DNA of 64,000 nucleotides from Verticillium longisporum (GCA_019188255.1 JAETXT010000001.1:2232001-2296000), one strand, 5' to 3'; positions 31,649 through 45,638 are shown, numbered from the stretch's first letter. A program made the numbers and translations. The notes: a model not told the origin generated them from the letters alone.

Positions 31649-33938
31649 TTATCGCGCCAGGAAACTTTGAAATGCAGATTGGTCAATGACCACGTTTCCC
31701 ACGGCGCGAAGACGCTTCCGGCCCGCCTTCTGCTTTTCCAAGAGTTTCCGTCGGCGGGTGATGTCACTTGCGTGGAGTTTGGCAAGCACGTCTTTTCGGA
31801 ATGGCTTGATTGTCTCACGGGCCACGATTCGCCTGCCGGCAGCTGCTTGAATCACGATTTCTAGACACAAATGACACGTTAGTGAGCTGGCACACATGGA
31901 CAAGAACCAGGTCGCACTATCATACCAAACATTTGCCGATCCACGTGTTCCTTGAACTTGGTCACCCATTGACGGCCCAGTCGCTCAGCTTGGGACACAT
32001 GAATGACCCTACAGATAGCATCGACTGGAGCTTTGTTGACAAGAAGCTGCAACTTGGTCAGCTGGCTGGGTCGCCACCCAGCGTCCTCGTAGTCTAATGT
32101 AGCATAGCCCTTTCTGTTTTGGGGGCAAGTCAGCTTTACGATATACCTCGTTGAGAATAGCACTTGGCGCGAGGACTTACGTAGCACCTTTGAGTTTGCC
32201 GAATAAGTCGTCGACCAGATTAGACGCGGGGATCTCATAACGCAAAATGACTTGGGTGGTGTGGAAGAAGTCAAGGCTTTTCTGCTCCCCCCGCATACTC
32301 TCGCACAGTTCCATTACTCGACCAAGGTATTCCTCAGGTAGAGTGATGGTCGCAGTAACAAAACTATATAGTCAGTACCATCGGCTGGCACAGGATAGAA
32401 AGACAATACTTACAGTTCGTACGTCGTGGCGCCGCGCATGCGATGATCATCAGTGGATGGGAACTCAGACGGATTCTGGAAAATTTCCTCGGTGCCATCT
32501 TGCCATTCCACCTTTGTAGGCACAGTGGGGTCTGTGATGATCACACTTCCACCATGTTCCTGGCGGAGACGATCTTGAAAAACAGAGCAGTGTAAGCTTC
32601 CCAAAAATCCAAGCCGCCAGCCGGACCCCAAGGCCTCAGAGAAGTCCTTCTGCAAGGTCACGCTGCGGTCATTCAGCACCAACTGGCTGATGCTGTCAGC
32701 TAGACGGCTGTAATCATTCGGGTCCACTGGGAAAGCAGCAACAAACACCATGGGTTTGGGTTCTTCAAAGCCTGGATATGGCACAACCGAATCCTCATTC
32801 CCAGTGTCTTGAATGTATCCCCGAGCTTGGCATCTGGGAATGCGTTTGATGCCAGGGTTCAAGTGAATATATCCTACCTGTCCGGCTCGCAGGACGCTCT
32901 GTGGCACGGCACAAGGATACTGGATTCCGACTTCGCCTACGGAGTATTTGTTACCAGCCCCGAGTGCTACGAGATAATCACCAGCTTGCACCTGGCCGTC
33001 AAACACACGAACAAGCAAGATGACACCCCGGAAATTGTCGTACCATGAGTCAACAAGGAGTAGGCGAAGGTGGCCTGACGAATCTCCTACAGGAGCAGGT
33101 ATGCGCTCCACGACTTGGGGTAGAATACTTGCAACATTCTTACCAGTCTTTGCCGATACCAGCACGGCATCTTTGGGGTTAAGCTCAAACGACGACTCTA
33201 TCTGCTCAAGAACACGAGGAGTGTCGGCAGAGATCATGTCAATCTTGTTGACAACGGGTATCAATGCCAGATCCTGCGCAAATGCGAGGTGGAAGTTGGA
33301 CACAGTTTGAGCCTGAATACCTTGACTCGCATCCACTAGCAGCAGTGCACCGCCACAGCTTGCATATGATCTCGTTACCTCGGCTCTGAAATCAACGTGC
33401 CCTGGTGTGTCGACTAGGTGTAGAAGATAGTCCTGTCCTTTGTAGTTGTATATCATTGTACAAGTCTGTGCTTTGACGGTGATGCCACGTTCGCGCTCCA
33501 CGTCCAGTTTATCCTGTGCACAAAATAACTCAGCTGTTGCAACTTGAATATAACCAGCTTAGCGTCGGGATTTACCAGTATCTGTTTGTTCGAAGCGTTG
33601 GCAGAAATCGTCCCAGTCAACTCGAGGAGACGATCACTGAGCGTGCTCTTACCATGGTCGATGTGAGCAACGATGCAAAAGTTACGATAGCGCTCAATGG
33701 GAATAGACGAAATGCGCCGCTCGAGATTGGGATAAGCGTGGATATCTGGCGTTCTCGGCGCTGCAAAAGCCAGTTCACAGCCCCCATGGAAGCTTTGCGA
33801 ACGTACGGCTGCAACGCCAGGCAGGTGAAAGCGGTTTCGGTGCTCCGTGATGATTGTCGGTACGCGGCGAGAGCCACGGCATACAAGTTGATACAGAGCA
33901 CTACGCATAAAGTGCGAGCCTGGCGCTGAAACGCGCAT
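31649..33938 (-). CDS. guf1: Mitochondrial translation factor Guf1 (EF4/LepA), 681 aa
   Basis: Mitochondrial GTPase that back-translocates ribosomes and promotes accurate translation under stress. Five exons on the minus strand: 33,576-33,938, 32,414-33,513, 32,181-32,363, 31,926-32,113 and 31,649-31,860. The Arg/Ser-rich N-terminus is a likely mitochondrial presequence. GTPase motifs: G1 [10 protein letters not shown]2 region [11 protein letters not shown]3 DTPGHVDF, G4 NKID, G5 SAKTGKN. LepA-specific sequence follows: [12 protein letters not shown] in domain [15 protein letters not shown] with the domain III block, then [20 protein letters not shown] and the C-terminal EF4 domain [40 protein letters not shown]. 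All introns are 50-67 nt with GT/AG ends and the exons sum to exactly 682 codons. The start may be Met1 or Met11. Confidence 0.95.
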
Positions 33939-34412
33939 TGTCGAATGTATCTGTGTCCGTCAACTTGGCATATCAGTGTGGTTGGGTCGCAGCCAAAGCT
34001 TCCTAGCAATGTATAGAATGACAAAACACGTCTGTCGGGTCTTTACTTTTGATTTATATGGACACCGTGTCGAAGAGACGATGCCGGATCGTAGAAAGGG
34101 GTCCTTGAGCAGGAACGGTGGTTGCGTCGTGTATCAACTGCCATGATGTTGAGGTGCAAGTTTGAGTACCCAGCCAACTTATCCTCGCAACCTGAGTTGC
34201 CTGATAAGATCTTTTATCTATCTACCTATTTCAGGCAAGGCAATTGTTTAGGGTGAGGCGCGCGTCGCGAACGTGGCGCTCTTAGTCACGTGCACGACCG
34301 TCCAGTCCCACGTCGAATATAATGAATCGGCGAGTAGCACACACCGGACAGGTCTACAGACGCTCTTATAGTTTACGGCAAATCGCAAATTCCCTGAATC
34401 TTGATCATCGGA
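33939..34412. other. Upstream region of GUF1
   Basis: About 470 bases, with TATCTATCTACC near 34,215 as a weak match to the dispersed motif. No other feature supported. Confidence 0.45.
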
Positions 34413-34712
34413 ATGACAAGGGCAACTGCTGTGTTTGCTGACATGCTGGCCCTGCAGATGGAGAAAACTTATCCTATTCGCACAATTTCAACTGCTATAC
34501 TCATCGAGTCCGAGAACATCCTACGCCATCACCCACTCACTTCCCCTCTTGACATACTTATCGAGAAGAGTGCTGACATCGTTCATCACGAAGCGGCAGA
34601 TGTAGAAGCCGAAAAACTCAGCAGCATGGCGAGTGCAGAGCTCAAGGCCTACCTGGGTTTTATCGGCATGACGAAGTCCGGGGTCTTCCACCTGTCGAGC
34701 AATCTGGTCTAA
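34413..34712 (+). CDS. Uncertain small ORF, 99 aa
   Basis: ATG at 34,413 to TAA at 34,712. The predicted protein is unrecognised, mostly helical in character (LTSPLDILIEKSADIVHHEA, DVEAEKLSSMASAELKAYLG) without signal peptide or membrane segment. Its stop codon lies only 6 bases from the end of the convergent MIT-domain gene, leaving no room for separate 3' UTRs, which weighs mildly against it. It could still be real because codon use looks normal; transcript data would decide. Confidence 0.3.
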   Translation: MTRATAVFADMLALQMEKTYPIRTISTAILIESENILRHHPLTSPLDILIEKSADIVHHEAADVEAEKLSSMASAELKAYLGFIGMTKSGVFHLSSNLV

Positions 34713-34718
34713 TTGATA

Positions 34719-37611
34719 TTAGCGGTGACCAATTGATTCGGGCCTCGTCATCGTCTCACCTATGGCTTGTGCAGCATCGAACAACCGTGCCAATGATCCC
34801 ATGTATGGGGCGTTGGGTCCAGAAAACTCAACACTGCTCATATCACGCTTGGCCGGACGGCTCGTGGGATGCGCAGTCATTGGCAGAGTTTCCAGTGAAG
34901 GTGACTCCTTACCATTGTCTCCAGTATTGTTTTTGCCATAACTACTGCTCAGACCTGCGGCCGAGTTCTTGGATCGGAGGCGCCGCCATGAAAAAGACGA
35001 GGATTTGCCAGAGACACTACCAGACCGCGGCACGTTGATCGCTGCTTCAATTTCTGCAGAATTTGAGGCATCACGAAACAGAGTGCCAGAGTTTTGCACG
35101 CCGACTTCCATGCCAAGTTTGCGCGTTAGGTTCGCTTGCACATGTTCGAGAATACCTTCAAGTGCCTGCATCTCCTCCAAAACGGCGTCAGCGTCGCAGG
35201 TATCTACCCTTGCAAGTTTGAGGAGCGCTGCAGTAAGATAGTCACAGATTGCTATTTTGTCGTCGACACCCCGGATCTTGACGCCTCTGACTTTCCACGC
35301 GTCTCGAGGCACGAAAAGCTTGTTGCTCAGGTAACCGCCGCGAGGGTGTACAAGTGTCTGATAAAGACATCTCATCAACCAGAACGGCCGAAGCAAATAA
35401 TCTGTTGGGCAGGGCTCAAGAGATACTGGAGCATCTGGGCTTGCTAGCCCTGGCGATACAGGGCTTTGTGGGCCGTGAAAACTGTCGTCGAATAGGTGAA
35501 GTCCTCCTGCCAAGTTCATCCTATCCCTAAACGCAGCCGTAAGTGGGGTCGCAATTGCTGGCATGGCCGGTCCCCTGATATGCGGGGCAAAGCCATTGCT
35601 CAAGGGTGTACCTGGAGACATGTCTGAAGTATCATCTAGGTTGGAGGTCGACATGTTCCGGCTTCGCAAGCTCCTCAGACTTGATGAGGAGTATTTTTTT
35701 CTCAATGCGGGCGGGAAGATGACAGGTGAATTAGCACGGCTGTCCATGGCATCGCCATCACCGCTTTCTGCGGAAGCAAGTTGAGTTGGCATCGGAGGCA
35801 ATGGCTGTGAGGGACTGATCTCACTGCCAATGGAGGACCCTTGGCTCGAGATGCCTGCATCAGGAGCAACACCACGGGGTGAAATGTCGTCCTCTTCCGC
35901 GGCATCGATTGTACGTGGTTGGAGAGTCTCGGCGGTATGAGTTGCAACGCCGTAATTACTCGCCTTTCCGGTCTCAATTTTGAGTTGCTTCAGGTTCTGA
36001 CCAGAAAGTCGACGGCTTCTCACAGTCTGCCCAGATACTGGAGATGGTCCGCGGGATAGAGACGAGCCTATCTTAATGGGTGGTTGGGGTAGAGATTGCG
36101 TTGGCGGGGGTGCGCGTGGTTCAGATGCCGCCATATGGGTGATGCTGATATCTGTGACGTGAGGGAGGGGGGGGGGTCCGTAGGTGGACTGCCAGGAGTA
36201 ATCGGTGAAGTGACCTTGGGGTGATTCTTGTGGGACCGCCCCTACATCGATAGCATTCGCCAAGTCTTCAGTGGCTAGAGCGTGGGTTATTTCGGCCAGA
36301 ATGCGGTCTTCATCTTCAGAAGAGTCATCCTCGTAAAAATCGCGGCGCATGGTATCAGAATCCTGTCTCTGTTTTGAGAGACTAATTTCATGCCCTTCAT
36401 CTTGCGAATCTTGAACTGTTTGCTGAGTTGGCTCGCTCCTCCCTACGGGGTTGGAGGCAAGCTCGTCGTCACTGCTACCCTCAAAGCCCGAGTGGTCAGC
36501 CGGTTCATAGCCATCATTGTAAGCTGCTTCAACTGCAGCGTCTAACGCAGCATCGAATTCAGCTTCTGTGGCACCACTAGGGGCACGTATATGCTTTCTC
36601 CGTAAACCACGCGAGGACGTCCGGGAATGCACAGATGATGCCGTAGAGCCGCTTGATTCATCGATAGGATCTAACCATGAGTTAGATTCTCTACTAGAAG
36701 GCCGCTTGTTGACTGTAGATGCATCTTCTAGTGCGGTCGGCATAGAGAAGTCTGCCCTCACAGCCGCGTCAGGGCTGAAGGGCCTCTGGGCTTGTCCGGG
36801 TGAATCCGAGCGCCGCGGTGAAAGCGGTGGCGGCACTGAGAAGTCGTCTTCAGGTGTTTGAAAGAGGACGTGAGTATCGGACCTGGAGAAGGATGACTGC
36901 AGCGGATATTGACCCCCACCCCTCCGTGGAGGGCCGGAAACTGGATCTTTGCTGAGACTACCCCGATGGTTACCATGACTCCGGCTGCTACCCCTGATGT
37001 GAGGGCGGTAGTGATTGGAATCTATGTCTGAGTCGAACGACAAGCTTCCACCTCGTTCTTTGTCGCTGCCGGCAGCGGTGTAGTTTTCAACCCCCCTAAC
37101 ATTGTCGTAGTCCTCAAGCTCATCGTCAGTGGAGCGAGAGGTTGGCCCAGAATATAATTCTAAGCTTTCGGGGCGTGCTGGAAGCTCCTTGCCCTCTGAG
37201 CTTTGGGCTGGTCCAATCTGATCCAACTCATCTATTCTGCTAGTGTAGGTTCGCCGCTACGCCACGGAACGTGAGTGTCAGGACCAGCACTGGGAACGAT
37301 GAACTCACGATAGCTTCCAGCTTGCGCTTATCCTCGTCTGTTGTGGTTCGTGACAAGACCTGCGACAGCAGGTCGCAGGCCTCGGCATACGATTGGCGCG
37401 CCCCTTCAAAGTTTTGAGCGTTATCAAGTTGAACTGCCGTATTGGCTCGCTGGAGAGCTCTTGATAGCATTGCTTTCTGGGAAGGTGATTTGGTGTTTTT
37501 ATCCTTGTTGTGGACTGAGTTTGTCGAATCCGTACTGCCTTTCGCAGCTTGGGAGCGGTTTCGGGAGTGGCCTCTTGCCAGTGGCTGTTGTCCAGCGTAA
37601 TCGCTAGGCAT
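34719..37611 (-). CDS. Large MIT-domain protein, 946 aa
   Basis: MIT domains bind ESCRT-III tails or act in membrane traffic; the specific role of this fungal protein is not known to me. Exons on the minus strand: 37,309-37,611 and 34,719-37,256 with a 52-nt intron (GTGAGT donor, GTAG acceptor, phase 0). The MIT domain is at residues ~50-115: SRALQRANTAVQLDNAQNFE, GARQSYAEACDLLSQVL, then EDKRKLEAIRRTYTSRIDEL across the intron. The middle is a long Ser/Pro/acidic disordered region. A conserved C-terminal domain begins near residue 690: CPTDYLLRPFWLMRCLYQTL, GGYLSNKLFVPRDAWKVRGV, DKIAICDYLTAALLKLA, and ends LARLFDAAQAIGETMTRPES. The ATG at 37,611 starts MPSDYAGQQPLARG. Vps23, another ESCRT-linked gene, is in the window but 18 kb away, so no operon-like link is implied. 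Confidence 0.85.
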
Positions 37612-38274
37612 GATTGACAGCAATTACAATCATCCAGCGATTAGCCAACTCTACCTGCATACGCCAGCGGCATGCTGTGGTTCTTTGCAGCTTGTATGTT
37701 TGGACTGATATAAAGAAAGCGACGAATCCCGCGGAGGGAAAGTTACTGGGTGGTACCTATAGAAGGTGCGCAGCACTTAATACAGCACATTGGCGTCGTT
37801 GGGGAATGCGGGGGTAAGGAGGCGGGGGGGGGAGACGTCCCCCCCTACACTATCAGCCTCGCTGTTGGACTCAGGGGCTGATTTTACTTGGAGGCTTATT
37901 AGGCCGGATCCTCTTAGCTATTGAATTGAATTCCAATCATAAATTATACTAGCAGGGTATTTAAGAGATACATGGAAACCTCAACTTCTGTTAATTGGTT
38001 TAAAGTATCTGAAATAAAACATTTCCGATCTATGCTAATATAAATGAAAGGATTGGAATGGACTGCCCTGTATACATGACTTTGCTGCGGTGCCTGTGGC
38101 GTGGCCTAAATCGCAACTGCCTTGGGAATGTGTCATGAGTTTTATACCAAGTATATATTGAATTTTGGGCGTCCATAGGCGCTGACTGTTGGGACCTCAC
38201 TTAGGGACACGTTCAGAGTGGTGTAAAAGGTTGAAGCTATCTAGGGCTAATGGTGTCGTCGGACGACACCTATA
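37612..38274. other. Last normal-composition sequence before the RIP block
   Basis: Intergenic DNA upstream of the MIT gene, including a G-run and C-run hairpin-like pair near 37,825-37,850. From about 37,860 base composition drops but CA and TG remain common, so this part is not RIP-mutated. It ends with a perfect inverted repeat at 38,252-38,270 and the CTATA duplicated by the gypsy insertion. TGTTGGGACCTC at 38,188 looks like the start of an LTR, possibly of an older copia-type element interrupted by that insertion; this is speculative. Confidence 0.5.
38252..38270. repeat. Perfect 9-bp inverted repeat
   Basis: GGTGTCGTC, one base, GACGACACC. It directly precedes the CTATA target duplication of the gypsy element. 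Function unknown; may be part of an older LTR end. Confidence 0.9.
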
Positions 38275-38471
38275 TATAAAGGTATTAGGCTAAGGGCCTG
38301 GATTAGGGAAAGTAATTAGATCGGCGAATAATCGGTAAGCTATTATATTAACTTTAACTTATCGAGGCTATCGAGTATAGCCTCGACTTCTCCTTTTAAC
38401 TTAGGCTTTATCGCTAAATTATCTACGATAATACGAATAGGGGTTAAGTTCCTAACATCTAACTCCTTATA
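38275..38471 (-). repeat. 3' LTR of gypsy element A
   Basis: 197-bp repeat, matching 45,639-45,834 in the same orientation. On the minus strand it begins TATAAGGAGTTAG and ends ATACCTTTATA; the original ends were presumably TG...CA, now TA...TA after RIP. The adjoining sequence at 38,472-38,487 is purine-rich on the minus strand (AGGAGGGGAGG), as a polypurine tract beside a 3' LTR should be. Confidence 0.85.
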
Positions 38472-41400
38472 TTACCTCCCCTCCTAGAGGTCTAGTCCCT
38501 AGAACTCATAATGCCTTCGCTAATACGTCTTAGTGCCTTAACGTATTACTTCTTAGGCTTTATTCTTTAATATAGCTATAATATAGAGCTAAGTTAGATA
38601 TATCGCGGAAATTATAATAATAATAATATTAATAATAGCTTAGAAGTAAATAATAATATAGAATAATCTTTATTATTAATTTATAAATAATAGTTTATTA
38701 TATTTATCTTATAAGGTTCTCTCTATTATATTTATAATTCTCCTTAATTTTACTATCCTTAGCTTCTTTTTAATAATCGATATTATTATTATTATTATAT
38801 CTTTATATTATCTATTAATCTTATATTTACTTTTAATTATTTTAATCCTTTTATTTAATTATTATTATATTAAATATTACCCTTTATTTCGATAAAATAT
38901 ATTTATATAATCCTTAGCTTATTTAAGCTTATAATTACTAGCTTCTTAATATTAAAGCTAGGAACTTTTTATATGAATAATATTTTAATAAATTTACCTC
39001 TTTTAAATATATATATTAAATATTCTAATATTAAATATATTATCTATAAATTTAATAAAGGTATTTATTTTATTATAAATTTATTAAATCTTTTAACTAT
39101 ATTAATTAATAATTATAGATCTTTAAGCCCTTTTATAGAATTATTTAATTTATATAATAAAAGATATATAATTAAATATATATGATTAAAAGTATAATTC
39201 TATATAATTATTTATTTAAATAATATATTTATTATTTCTCTTATTTTATTAAAATAATTAAATATTTTAAGGAAATATTAGAAATTATTATCGATTTAGC
39301 TAATAATAATTATTTCTATAATATTATAAATTATATTTAAATTTTTAAATTGCCCTTTATTAATTATATAATATCTATTTATTAAAATATCCTTTATATA
39401 TTCGCTATTATCTCTTTAGCTTTAATAATCTATAAGTTTCTTAGCTTTTTATTTTATATCCTTTTATTAATTAAGTCTTCTTTAATAAGTTTAGCTTTTA
39501 AATTATAAAGCCCTCGAGGAAGCTATTATTATTTATTAACTTAGATATATTATTTATTATTAAGAGGCTAATATTCTTAAAATTACCCTCTTCTATTTAT
39601 ATATTAATTTATATAATTACTTTTTAAATAATAAGAATATAATTAAATTAATCTAAAGCTATTTTAATCTTCTTATTAACTTTAAGCTTATCGATTTATT
39701 CATAAATACTTTTAATAATAATAATCTTATTTATTTATATCTTTAAAGTATTTATTATTTAAGCTATACTTTTATTGATTAATTATTATTTTATATTTCG
39801 AAGAATATTAAAATTATTATAGCCTCTATTATAAATAAGAAAGAGAATACTATTATTAAGAAAGAAGCTATAATTATAAAGAAAAAGGAGGTAAAAGAAT
39901 ATAAAATAGCGGAGAAAGCTATTAAACTTATAATTATTAAAGAAAAGAAGGTAATTAATATTAAAGCTCGTATTTATAAGGTTTAAGAGGAGCTCCGCTA
40001 TATTACTAATAGTTTAAAGGTTCTTAAGGAAATATTAATAATTTAAACTCCTACCTTTAAAGGTATTATTATTCTAAAAAGGTTAATTAAGCGCTCTACT
40101 CTAGCTCTAGCTCTTAGCTATTTAATAAAGAGAATTTAATTAATTCCTTAAAAGATTATATAAATTATTAATAATAATAAAGAAAATAATAATAATAATA
40201 ATAATAAGAATATTAATAAATTAATTATTAAAGGTTTAAATAAAATAAATAATTTAGAATAATTTTTATTTTATTTAAATAAAAATAAAAGGGAATTAAT
40301 ATCTTAATAATAATAGCTATAAAGTATTATTATATTATTTAATTAATATATTATTAATATTATTAAAGCTTAATATTAGAATTCTATTTTTATTTTTTTA
40401 TTTTCTTTATATAATAATTTATTAATAATTAATTTAGGAATTTAATTATTTATCTTATTATTTATATTTATATTTTTAATACTTTTAATACTTTTTTAAA
40501 ATTTATATTATATTTTTAAAATAGCTTTTAGATTCTTAGGTAATATATTCTATTAATTATTTTACGTATTTTACTAAATAGAACCTTTACCTTTAATCCT
40601 CTTTATAGGATATAATATCTTCGATTTCCTATTTATCCTATTTATCTTCTAATATAAAGAAATAAGCTAATTATTTAATATTAATTTAATAATTATATTA
40701 TAATTCGAGGAAAGAGATAGAGAAAATATTATATATTCTAGAATAAATCTTAAAGAGTATTATATAATATATTTATTTATTTATTTATTCTATAATCTAG
40801 ATTTAGATATATTATAATATTAGCTTCTAGTCCGCTTTAAATTAGAAATTCTTAATAAAGAGCTTTATAATATCCTTAATATTAAAGGTTTTTAATATAT
40901 ATTTCTTATTATAATAGAAAGCTTAAATATATATTATATATTATTAGTTTTCGTTAATAATTTAATAAATAATCCTAATCTTTTTAATCCTTTCTTTTAC
41001 GCCTTAGACCTTTATATCCTTTTTTAAAGCTATATAATTAATTATTCTAAAATAATATTTATATAAAGCTTTAAATAATAAGACTTTAATAATATTATAT
41101 ATATTATTATTATATAAGAATTTTATTTCTTTTAAATAATATAGCTATTCTTTTAATACTTAATCGTTAATATAGTGAAGGTATTTTTCTAATATTTAAT
41201 AGGTTCTCTCTATCTATTTATCTATCTAAGAATAATAGGTAGTAGAGAGGTAGCGCTAAATCGCTCTCTCTTAATAGAATTCCTCCTAGAATTTACTTAT
41301 AAAGAATTTATTTCTATTATTTATTATACTCTCTAAGCTCTTAAACCTATATTCTATTTCTTTATAGGGGATCGTATTTAAGCTAGTAGCTATTAACGTT

Positions 41401-44400
41401 TTATATATAATTAAGAATTAAATAGCTTTTATAAATTAATCTATAATTATAAGGATAGAATTATATTCTAGGCTATTTTCCTTTAATATAGGGCTTAAGC
41501 TTATAATGAAATCTAAAGATATTTCTTAGAAAAGATAAAATAAGAGTAATAGCGATTATAACTTCTTATATAATCTATATTAAAATACTTAAATCCTTAA
41601 ATATATAAAGTATTTAATAATATAATAATAAATATTAATAAATATATTTTCTTAATAGAACTTCCTTATTAATAATTTAAAGGTCTTATTTACTCTTATA
41701 TATCCTATTTAAAGGTTATTATAATATTATTTAAATAACTCTTTATAGAGTATTCCTTATATAAGGATAATTAATCGTCCTTTAAAGAAGAGGGTACTTT
41801 AATTATCTATAATATAACTTTCCTTTCTTCTAGTTTATTAATTTATATTCTCTTTCTAAAAAAGGTATCTTAGGTTAATAGCTTATAATCCTCTAATTAA
41901 ATCTTTAAATTCTAGAATAGAGGTAGGCTTTAATATTATTTCGTTCTTTATAAGCTCTTTTATAATAGAATATAAGATATATTAATCTAGAATAATAACC
42001 CTAAACTCTATCGATTCCTTAAACCTTTTCTTAATCCTTTAACGAATTATTATTAATTTTCTAGCTTTAGCTTCTTAGCTTTAAAGTTAAGAAGAAGCTT
42101 TCTTTTCTATTTTATTTATTATAATAATATAAATATATATTACTTTTCGCTTAAAAAGTAAAAGCCCTTTTTCCCTAGAGCTATAATATCTTCTTAATAT
42201 AAGGATAAGCTTCTATCCTTATAGTATTACTTAGATAGCTTAGATATAGGCTTTATTTATAATATCCTTTAGCTTTATCTTTATAATAATTCGCTTAATA
42301 TTTATAATTAAGTTTTCTATTAATTATAATATTTTAAATAATATAAAGAATATATTATTTATTAATATTTATTCTTTTATATAATCTAATTATCTTAAGA
42401 GATTATTAGCTAGGTTTATAATCCTAAATTAATATTAAATTTCGAAGTTAAAAGACGATAATTAATATATTTATTATATAAGCCTTCCCTAAAAGTCTCT
42501 AGCTAAGGCCTATATAATACCCTTAAGGGCTTAATAATCGATTAATATTATAAAGACTTAATATATACTTTTAAAGTAATAGTATTAATATTCTAAGCTT
42601 TCTATTATTATAAGTAATTCTTATTATTAAATCCTTTATTATTATTCTATTAATAAAAGCTTTCGTAAATAATAAATAATAAATCTTTAATTATTCTTAT
42701 ATTTTTAATTAAAGATCCTTAAAATAGTATTATTTAATATATCGGTCTCGACCTAACCTTTAAATATATAATCCTAATATTATAAGATCGTAATAATAAT
42801 AAAAATAAACTTTAATACTTTAAATACTTTCTATACTTTAAGTAATTATTTAAATAATCCTTTCTTAACCCCTATAACACTTCCTTTTAATAATATTAAT
42901 AAAGGTATTATTATCTTAGAATATCTTTTAATAAATCGTTAATAAAAGTTAGTAAATCCTAAGAATATTTATATATTTTTAAAGGATTTAAGGGGTTATT
43001 AATTAACGATTATTTAAATATAGTTTAAGTTTATAGCTATATTTTCTTTAAAGATAATAAATTAAAGGAATTCTATTTTATTTTAATAGAATAAGTATTT
43101 TAATTATTTTATAAAAAGCTTAAAATCCTAAAATCTTTTAAGGATTTATTAAAAATAAGCTATATATTCTTCCTTTATTCTTAAATAAATTAAGATATTA
43201 TTTAAATAAATAATATATAAATCGTCTAATAATCTAATAAATATTTAATAAATATATATTTAGAATATAATAAAAATATTTATAAGCTTAAATAATATTA
43301 TAATATATTTATAATATTTATATTAAGTTTAGAATATAGTTTTCTATTAATTATTCTCTTTAATATAAATTTAATAATAAATATCTTAGATATCTACTTT
43401 AGAGAAGTACTTTATTTTAATTAAGCGATCTAAAAGTTCGCTTATTAAAAGGAATAAATATTAATTCTTTATAATAATTATATTTAGACCTTAATAATTA
43501 ATATATAAATATAAATTCCTATCCTTTTTTAATATAAATAATACTAGAGCTTTTATAAAATTAATAGATTTCTTAATTCTCTTTATAGCTTCCGCTTTTA
43601 TTATATAGTAATAGAGCTCTTCTAGCTATTTCTAGGATAATAAATAGATTAATTTATAAAGAGGTTTAGCCCTTTCTTTTAAGTTTATTAAATACTTTAT
43701 ATCTTTTAATATTAATAATTCTTTCGCTAAATCTTTAGAGAATATATCTTTAAATTCTATAAATTCTAAAAAGAACGCTTTAATTTATTTATTATTAAGA
43801 GAGGGCTTATTAATAATAGGAATTATTATATTAAATATTATAGCTATTATTTAAATAGTATAAATAATATAAGCCTTAGCTTTATCTTTAATTATTATCC
43901 TTATAAACTCCTTAGGGTCTATATTAGATATATAGCTTTAAGTAAAAGATTAAATAATAATATCTATTAAGATATTTTCCTTATTTATATTATTATTAAA
44001 TAGAAGGATATACTTTAACCCTTTAAGTTATCCTATATATATAAATAGCTAATATAATAATTAAAGTCGATTTTATATATCTAATAAATAGAATAAGAGG
44101 GCGAATAATCTATAATTACTTATTATCTATTTATTAAATATTTATAGTTTAAGAGCTTCTATACCTTTTACCTCTTATAGCTTTAATAGCTAAATAAAGG
44201 TAGGATTAATAATATTTATAATAACGTTAATATCTAAATTAATAGAGAATTTAATCTCCTTACCCTATTAAATAATAATCGTTAATAGGTTTATAGTTTT
44301 CTTAATATTTATTTTTAATATAATACTCTTTAAATCGGAACTTATATTAAATCGTTTTCTAAAAGTTCTATTATTTAAATACCCTTAAACTTAAATAATT

Positions 44401-45638
44401 AAATATTAATAATTATAGCTTTTAGCTTTTATAGCTTAAGTTAAATATAGTTCTATATTTAATACTTTAGCTTATTATAATAAAAGTATATATTAAATAG
44501 TATTATAAAGGTAATATTTCGGTTATTTAGTAATATTCTTATAAAATAAGGGTTTAAGTTTCTCGCTTACTTTAATATAATACCTCTATTATAATAAAAA
44601 GAACGATCTTATTTTATTAACGATTAATCTTATAAAGCTTCTCTCTTTAAGGCTTTATAGCTAAGGGTAATATTATAAAGTTCGCCCTAAGCTAATTAAG
44701 AATAAGTTTATTTCTTATTTTCTTATTATTTATTTTATAATTTATTAATATCTTATATTTATTAGCTTTATATATAATTATTTAAATATCTTTAATAAAA
44801 ATATAATATTCTATTAATTTATCCTTTATAAAATAGAAGAATTATTAGAAATATTTAAAAATATATTCTTCGCTATAATTTATATTTTCGCTAAATAATT
44901 AATAAATATTCTCTTAATAATTAAAGAAGATAAAAAAAGAGATATCCTTATTTCCTTAAAAATAAAACGAATATAATTACTCTTAATAAGCTAAGTTTTA
45001 TAGGTCTTTTAATAAATATTCTTATTTTATAAAGCTTTAGAAATCTTTTTAATAGATATTTATATTATCTTAATTAAAATCCTCTTTATAAATTATTTCG
45101 AAATTCTAAATATAATTTCGCTATATTATCTATAAAATATAAATAAATATTGTTATTAATTATTCTATAATTTAAGCTATATTTATATTAAATTAGAAAA
45201 TATTCCTAGCTTTAATTATAATAAATTAATTATTAATTTAAATAATAATAATATCTTCTTTAAATATTTTATAATTATAAATAAATAATTTATTATAATT
45301 CTTTATAATAAAAGTATATTTAATAAAATATTAAATTAAGAGGTTATTCTTATATCTCTATTTATAGAGTTCGTAGATTAAGGCTTAAAGGATTTATATT
45401 TATAATTTAGCTTAAATCGTTTATTCGTTAATACTTCGATAATAGTTTTCTAGAGAAGATCTTAGTTTAAGTATAGTTTTCCCGCTATAGCTACCCCTTA
45501 ATAATTCTAATAATATTCCTATTAATTCGTTTTTAGAATAATATCTATTATAATAAATAATTCGCTTTTAAGTTCTAATATACTTTAATTAATCTATTAT
45601 TTAGCTTAATTTAATTATAGGTTATATAAATTAAAGAA

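Noticed and set aside
1..37611. tRNA genes and CRISPR arrays
   Set aside because: I looked for B-box-like GGTTCGA contexts and regularly spaced repeats and found nothing convincing; CRISPR is not expected in a fungal nucleus.
34719..37611. Functional ESCRT gene cluster with vps23
   Set aside because: MIT and ESCRT proteins can interact, but the genes are 18 kb apart with many unrelated genes between; proximity is no evidence.
38973..39185. 70-codon open frame in the AT-rich block
   Set aside because: Composition is Ile/Asn/Tyr/Leu only, as any AT-rich sequence gives; it lies inside the gypsy A element on the opposite strand.
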